Source of the DNA: Kineosphaera sp039812485
Lineage (GTDB): Bacteria > Actinomycetota > Actinomycetes > Actinomycetales > Dermatophilaceae
Assembly (NCBI GenBank): GCA_039812485.1
Contig: JBDIAP010000002.1
Coordinates: 1 to 64,000 of the forward strand
DNA length: 64,000 nt
Direction of reading: 5' to 3'
Below the pieces are notes generated by a model. The model did no database searches and was not told where the DNA came from. It was given only the letters and a program-made list of their open reading frames with translations. The translations under genes and the position numbers were made by a program. Positions 59,710 through 64,000 of the stretch are shown piece by piece (within the stretch, counting starts at the first letter, position 1; each line of letters starts with the position of its first letter).

Positions 59710-61245
59710 TCAGAGCACGTCGTCGTCGACCCAGTCGAGGGTCTTGGTGACGGCCTTCTTCCAGTTGCGGTATTCGCGCTCACGCTCGTCGTCGTCGGCG
59801 CCCGGCTCCCAGCGCCGGTCCTGCTTCCAGTTGTCGATGACGTCCTGCTCACCGGCCCAGAAGCCGGTCGCGATACCGGCCGCGTAGGCCGCCCCGAGCG
59901 CGGTCGTCTCGGCGACCTGCGGCCGCACGACGGGCACGCCGAGCTGGTCGGCCTGGAACTGCATGAGCAGCTCGTTGGCCGTCATGCCGCCGTCGACCTT
60001 GAGCTCGGTGAGGTCGACGCCCGAGTCCGCGTTCATGGCGTCGAGCACCTCGCGGGTCTGGAAGGCCGTGGCCTCCAGCGCGGCGCGCGCGATGTGCCCC
60101 TTGTTGACGAAGCGAGTCATGCCGACCAACGCGCCGCGGGCATCGGAGCGCCAGTGTGGCGCGAACAGACCCGAGAAGGCGGGCACGAAATACGCGCCAC
60201 CGTTGTCGTCGACAGCGCGGGCGAGCTCTTCGGCCTGCGGCGCGGAGTCGATGATGCCGAGGTTGTCGCGCAGCCATTGGATGAGCGACCCGGCCACGGC
60301 GATCGAGCCTTCGAGGGCATAGACGGTGTCCTGCTCGCCGATCTTGTAGCAGACCGTCGTCAGCAGCCCGTGCTCCGAGGGCACGATCTCGGTGCCGGTG
60401 TTCATGAGCATGAAGCAGCCCGTGCCGTAGGTGTTCTTGGCCATGCCCCTCTCGAAACACGCCTGCCCGAAGGTCGCGGCCTGCTGGTCGCCGAGGATGC
60501 CGGCGATCGGCACACCGTCGAGGAGCCCGTTCGGGCGGCCGCGCCCGTATTCCTCCGCCGACGACTTGATCTGCGGCAGCATCGACATGGGAATGCCCAT
60601 GTCCGCGCAGATCGACTCGTCCCATTGGAGGGTGCGCAGGTCCATGAGCATCGTGCGCGACGCATTCGTCACGTCGGTGACGTGAATTCCGCCCTTCTTG
60701 CCACCGGTCATGTTCCACAGCACCCACGTGTCGGTCGTGCCCATGAGCAGATCACCGTTGTCGGCCTTCTCACGGGCACCCTCGACATTGTCGAGGATCC
60801 ACTTGACCTTCGGACCCGTGAAATACGTGGCCAACGGCAGCCCGCAGATGTCCTTGTAGCGGTCGAGCCCCTGCTCACCGGCGAGTTCGTCGACGATCTT
60901 CTGGGTGCGGGTGTCCTGCCACACGATGGCGTTGTAGACGGGCTTGCCGGTGTGCCGGTCCCAGACCACGGCGGTCTCACGCTGATTCGTGATGCCGACG
61001 GCGACGAGGTCGCGGTGAGTGAGATCAGGGGAGTCGGCGAAGGCCGCGGCGACGGCGCGCCGCACGTTCTTCCAGATCTCCTTGGGCTTGTGCTCGACCC
61101 AGCCCGCGCGCGGGAAGATCTGCTCGTGCTCGAACTGTCCCGAGCTGACGATCCGACCTGCGTGGTCGAAGATGATCGCGCGGCTGCTCGTCGTGCCCTG
61201 ATCGATGGCCAGAACATACTTCTCGGCGGTGACGTCGTTGCTCAT
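59710..61245 (-). CDS. glpK: Glycerol kinase
   Basis: A 511-residue FGGY kinase that phosphorylates glycerol with ATP. Landmarks are YVLAIDQGTTSSRAIIFDHAG, GITNQRETAVVWDRHTGKPVYNAIVWQDTRT, GILGDQQAATFGQACFERGMAKNTYGTGCFMLMNTG and LKVDGGMTANELLMQFQADQLGVPVVRP. ATG 61245 is used, 6 bases after GAGGACC; an ATG 12 bases upstream is possible. It is the last gene of glpD-glpF-glpK. Confidence 0.96.
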   Translation of the reverse strand: MSNDVTAEKYVLAIDQGTTSSRAIIFDHAGRIVSSGQFEHEQIFPRAGWVEHKPKEIWKNVRRAVAAAFADSPDLTHRDLVAVGITNQRETAVVWDRHTGKPVYNAIVWQDTRTQKIVDELAGEQGLDRYKDICGLPLATYFTGPKVKWILDNVEGAREKADNGDLLMGTTDTWVLWNMTGGKKGGIHVTDVTNASRTMLMDLRTLQWDESICADMGIPMSMLPQIKSSAEEYGRGRPNGLLDGVPIAGILGDQQAATFGQACFERGMAKNTYGTGCFMLMNTGTEIVPSEHGLLTTVCYKIGEQDTVYALEGSIAVAGSLIQWLRDNLGIIDSAPQAEELARAVDDNGGAYFVPAFSGLFAPHWRSDARGALVGMTRFVNKGHIARAALEATAFQTREVLDAMNADSGVDLTELKVDGGMTANELLMQFQADQLGVPVVRPQVAETTALGAAYAAGIATGFWAGEQDVIDNWKQDRRWEPGADDDEREREYRNWKKAVTKTLDWVDDDVL

Positions 61246-61307
61246 GATGGTCCTCACTTCGTTGTGACAGGCGATGCGTGAATGGCGGTGTGTGACTGGG
61301 CTGACGG

Positions 61308-62069
61308 TCAGACGACCTGGGCGAGAAGCCCGGCGAGGACGCCGCCGATGATCGGCGCGACGACCGGCACCCAGGCATATCCCCAGTCGCTGCCGCCCTT
61401 GCCGGGAATGGGCAGGATGGCGTGCGCGATGCGCGGCCCGAGGTCACGGGCGGGGTTGATGGCATATCCGGTCGGGCCGCCGAGGCTCGCGCCGATACCG
61501 ACGACGAGAAGGGCGACGGCGAAGGGGCCCAGCCCGCTCGGCGTGCCGGCGAACTTGAGGATGACGAAGACGAGCACGAAGGTGCCGAGCACCTCGGTGA
61601 CGACGTTCCAGATGGGGCTGCGCACCTCGGGTGCGGTGCTGAACACCGCGAGCTTGACGTCCGCGGGCGCGTCCTGGTCGAACTGCTTCTTGTAGCCGAG
61701 CCAGACAAGCACGCCGCCGAGGATGGCACCGAGCATCTGCGCCACCAGATAGACGAGCGTCGTCACGAGGGTGACCGGCACACCCTTGGCGTATTCGTCG
61801 GCGCCGTTGGCGAGCAGGCCCAGCGTCACCGCCGGGTTGATGTGCGCGCCGGAGGCCGCCGCCACGTAGACACCGGCGAACACGCCGATGCCCCAGCCCC
61901 AATGGATCATCACCGGGCCGCCGCCGGCACCTTTCGCGGCGGGCAGGATCGCGTTGGCGACGACGCCGCCACCGAGCAGGATGAGGATCGCCGTCCCCAG
62001 CAACTCCGCGGTGAAGACTGTGCTGAGCGCGACGGGTTGGGCGCCTGCGGCGAGCAGGGTCGAGGTCAT
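61308..62069 (-). CDS. glpF: Glycerol uptake facilitator (aquaglyceroporin)
   Basis: A 253-residue six-helix MIP channel. Both NPA boxes are present, SGAHINPAVTLGLL and TGYAINPARDLGPRI. The Asp after the second NPA-Arg is typical of glycerol facilitators rather than water channels. An excellent AAAGGAGAG precedes ATG 62069. It lies between glpD and glpK, so glycerol is the expected substrate. Confidence 0.95.
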   Translation of the reverse strand: MTSTLLAAGAQPVALSTVFTAELLGTAILILLGGGVVANAILPAAKGAGGGPVMIHWGWGIGVFAGVYVAAASGAHINPAVTLGLLANGADEYAKGVPVTLVTTLVYLVAQMLGAILGGVLVWLGYKKQFDQDAPADVKLAVFSTAPEVRSPIWNVVTEVLGTFVLVFVILKFAGTPSGLGPFAVALLVVGIGASLGGPTGYAINPARDLGPRIAHAILPIPGKGGSDWGYAWVPVVAPIIGGVLAGLLAQVV

Positions 62070-62208
62070 GTGTTCTCTCCTTTGAGAAGGGTTTTCGCGG
62101 GCGCGCAGGCAGCGCGCAGCGGCCGGCGGCCCGGCCCGCGGGCGCGGGCCACCGGTGGAGTTCGGCCCTGGTCGGCCCGGTGGGTGGTGGGTGGGTGAGG
62201 AGTCGGGG

Positions 62209-63942
62209 TCAGCGCGTGACGAGGTCGGTGACCTCGGCAGCCTGGCTGCGGGCGGCGGCCGCGGCGGCCTCGTCGGTGAGCTCGGCGGCGGCGTCCTCGG
62301 CCTCGCAGCGGGCTGCGTAAGCGGCGATCTCCCGCTCGCGGCGGGCGTCGTCCCAGCCGAGGTACTCCGCTGCGATCGCGGCGATCTCCGGCACCGCCGC
62401 ACGCCCGTGACCCCGCATCTCGTAGGTGAGGCGCGTGCGGGTCGTCATGATGTCCTCCAGGTGCAGCACACCCTCGTGGGTGCACGCGTAGGCGATCTCG
62501 GCCCGCAGATACGCCGGCGTGGCCTCGAGGGGACGGCCCAGGTCGGGGCGCTCGGCGACCATGTCGAGCAGCTCGGGCAGCAGCGCCCCGTAGCGGTGCA
62601 GCATGTGGTCGATCATGAAGCGGCTCACGCCGTGCTCGGCCGCGATCTTGTCGGCCCGCCGCTGATACGTCTCGTAGCCGACCGCCCCGAGCAGCGGGGT
62701 CTTCTCGGTGAGCGACGGGGTCGCCTTGGCGCGGTCCTTGCCCATCGCGACGTCGACGGCGTCCTGCGCCATGACCCGGTAGGTCGTCAGCTTGCCGCCG
62801 GCGATCGTGATGAGGCCCGGGGCTGCCTCGGTCACCGTGTGCTCCCGGGAGACCTTCGTCGACTGCGCGTCGTCGCCGATGGTGCCCGGCTGCAGGAGGG
62901 GCCGCAGCCCGGCCCACGTGCCGATGACGTCGTCGCGGGTCAGCGGCTCGTCGAGGATGACGTTGGCGTGCTCGATGATGTAGTCGATGTCGGCCTTCGT
63001 CGCGACCGGGTGCGTGAGGTCCTCGTGGTAGGGGGTGTCGGTCGTCCCGATGATCCAGTAGCGGCTCCACGGGATGATGAAGAGCACCGACTTCTCGGTC
63101 TGCAGGATGACGCCGGTCGTGCCGGGGATGCGCTCGCGGGGGACGACGATGTGCACGCCCTTGGAGGCCAGCACCTTGAGCCCGCCCGTGGCGTCGGCGC
63201 GGTTCTGCGTCTCTTCGGTCCACACGCCGGCCGCCGCGATGACCGACGTGGCCTTGATGGTCAGTCGCTCACCGGTCTCCAGGTCGGTGACGACGGCGCC
63301 GTCGACCCGGCCGTCGGTCTTGGTGAACTCCTCGACCTTCGTGCGGCTCGCGGCGTAGGCCCCGAACTGCACGGCCGTGCGCACGAGCGCCAGCGTGAGC
63401 CGGGCGTCGTCCACGGTGGCGTCCCAGTATTTGATCGCGCCGATCATCGCGCCGGGCTTGGCGCCGGGGAATTCGCGCAGCACGCCCTCCTGCGTGTAGT
63501 GCCGGTGGAAGGGCATCGCGGCCTGGCCGCGGGCGCCGACACGCGCGAAGACGTCGTAGAGGCCGACGCCGGCGGTCACGTAGGGCCGCTCGACATACTT
63601 CTTGCTCAGCGGGTAGAGGAACGAGACGGGGCGCACGAGGTGCGGAGCGAGCGTCTCCAGCAGGTGCTCGCGCTCGTGCAGGGCCTCGAAGACGAGCTTG
63701 AAGTCGAACTGCTGCAGGTAGCGCAGGCCGCCGTGCACGAGCTTGCTCGACCGGCTCGACGTGCCGCTCGCCCAGTCCTGCGCCTCGACGATGCCGACGC
63801 GCAGACCGCGGGTCACGGCGTCGAGCACGATGCCGGCACCGGTGACGCCGCCACCGACGACGAGGATGTCGAGCGGCTCCTGCGAACTCATCTCGGCCAG
63901 GGCTGCGGCGCGCTTCTGCGGGGTGAGGGCGGTTGACGTCAT
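62209..63942 (-). CDS. glpD: Aerobic glycerol-3-phosphate dehydrogenase
   Basis: A 577-residue membrane-associated flavoprotein that oxidises glycerol-3-phosphate to dihydroxyacetone phosphate, feeding electrons to quinones. The FAD motif is DILVVGGGVTGAGIVLDAVTRGLRVGIVEAQDWASGTSSRSSKLVHGGLRYLQ; YWIIGTTDTPY and ITIAGGKLTTYRVMAQDAVD are further landmarks, and a C-terminal helical domain closes the protein. ATG 63942 follows GAAGGA. It is the first gene of the glp operon; its promoter lies at the window edge. Confidence 0.95.
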   Translation of the reverse strand: MTSTALTPQKRAAALAEMSSQEPLDILVVGGGVTGAGIVLDAVTRGLRVGIVEAQDWASGTSSRSSKLVHGGLRYLQQFDFKLVFEALHEREHLLETLAPHLVRPVSFLYPLSKKYVERPYVTAGVGLYDVFARVGARGQAAMPFHRHYTQEGVLREFPGAKPGAMIGAIKYWDATVDDARLTLALVRTAVQFGAYAASRTKVEEFTKTDGRVDGAVVTDLETGERLTIKATSVIAAAGVWTEETQNRADATGGLKVLASKGVHIVVPRERIPGTTGVILQTEKSVLFIIPWSRYWIIGTTDTPYHEDLTHPVATKADIDYIIEHANVILDEPLTRDDVIGTWAGLRPLLQPGTIGDDAQSTKVSREHTVTEAAPGLITIAGGKLTTYRVMAQDAVDVAMGKDRAKATPSLTEKTPLLGAVGYETYQRRADKIAAEHGVSRFMIDHMLHRYGALLPELLDMVAERPDLGRPLEATPAYLRAEIAYACTHEGVLHLEDIMTTRTRLTYEMRGHGRAAVPEIAAIAAEYLGWDDARREREIAAYAARCEAEDAAAELTDEAAAAAARSQAAEVTDLVTR

Positions 63943-64000
63943 CGTCGTTCAATCCTTCGGGTGGGGGCGGCCGCGTTGCGACCAACGGTGTCTGTCGGCT

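Noticed and set aside
57154..61281. Plus-strand open frame of about 1375 codons antisense to the GH31 and glpK genes
   Set aside because: It has an Arg/Asp/Val-rich shadow composition and no recognisable domain, while the minus strand carries clear GH31 and FGGY kinase motifs.

Overview
The window is very high-GC DNA with dense genes, frequent GTG starts and short ATGA/GTGA overlaps. These point to an actinobacterium. A mycothiol-dependent-isomerase-like protein, DUF6458 and DUF5926 proteins, an iron-sulfur APS reductase and a bifunctional-type dCTP deaminase fit the Micrococcales, perhaps Dermatophilaceae or Intrasporangiaceae; no rRNA or marker gene fixes the genus. About 56 protein genes, one tRNA-Gly and one TPP riboswitch can be supported. 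There are no phage genes, transposases or CRISPR arrays, so this reads as core chromosome.

Layout. 1-9.4 kb: the tail of a Pro/Ala-rich protein with a repeated short helix motif, an MHS-type transporter, a DinB-like protein, a TetR regulator with a heterodimeric ABC exporter, a hydrolase and dcd. 9.7-16.5 kb: a PBP4-type carboxypeptidase, tRNA-Gly(CCC), a GlxA-type regulator, a CYTH-CHAD protein and a FadE5-like acyl-CoA dehydrogenase behind a perfect palindrome. 16.5-21 kb: thiamine synthesis, with thiE divergent from a TPP riboswitch and thiO-thiS-thiG-thiF. 21-24.2 kb: malic enzyme, a membrane AlbA_2 protein and a small hypothetical. 24.2-31.3 kb: a minus-strand sulfate assimilation operon (precorrin-2 dehydrogenase, sulfite reductase, cysH, a possible small ORF, cysC, cysD, cysN, a CbiX-like chelatase). 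31.4-40.5 kb: small membrane protein, LLM oxidoreductase, saccharopine dehydrogenase-like protein, CopD-CtaG fusion, mycothiol-type isomerase, then metY and a drug-efflux MFS gene that have both lost their 3' ends at one junction. 40.6-49.6 kb: branched-chain 2-oxoacid dehydrogenase E1a-E1b-E2, an aromatic/histidinol-phosphate aminotransferase, a holin-like protein, pheA, a DUF5926 protein and an RsbW-like kinase. 49.8-64 kb: methyltransferase, TauE/SafE permease, bifunctional PutA with a divergent PAS-AraC regulator, a zinc-ribbon-like small protein, a GH31 glucosidase and glpD-glpF-glpK.

The most unusual signals lie between genes. A hairpin element of about 85 bp occurs as two direct copies, plus a third structurally similar hairpin. 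A 122-bp element has near-perfect 23-bp terminal inverted repeats. Three stop-codon regions are tandemly duplicated. The only wide gap between core genes of the cys operon is filled exactly by a 50-codon repeat-rich ORF with ATGA overlaps at both ends. The metY/MFS junction is either a real deletion or an assembly fault. No complete novel defence or biosynthetic system is evident.
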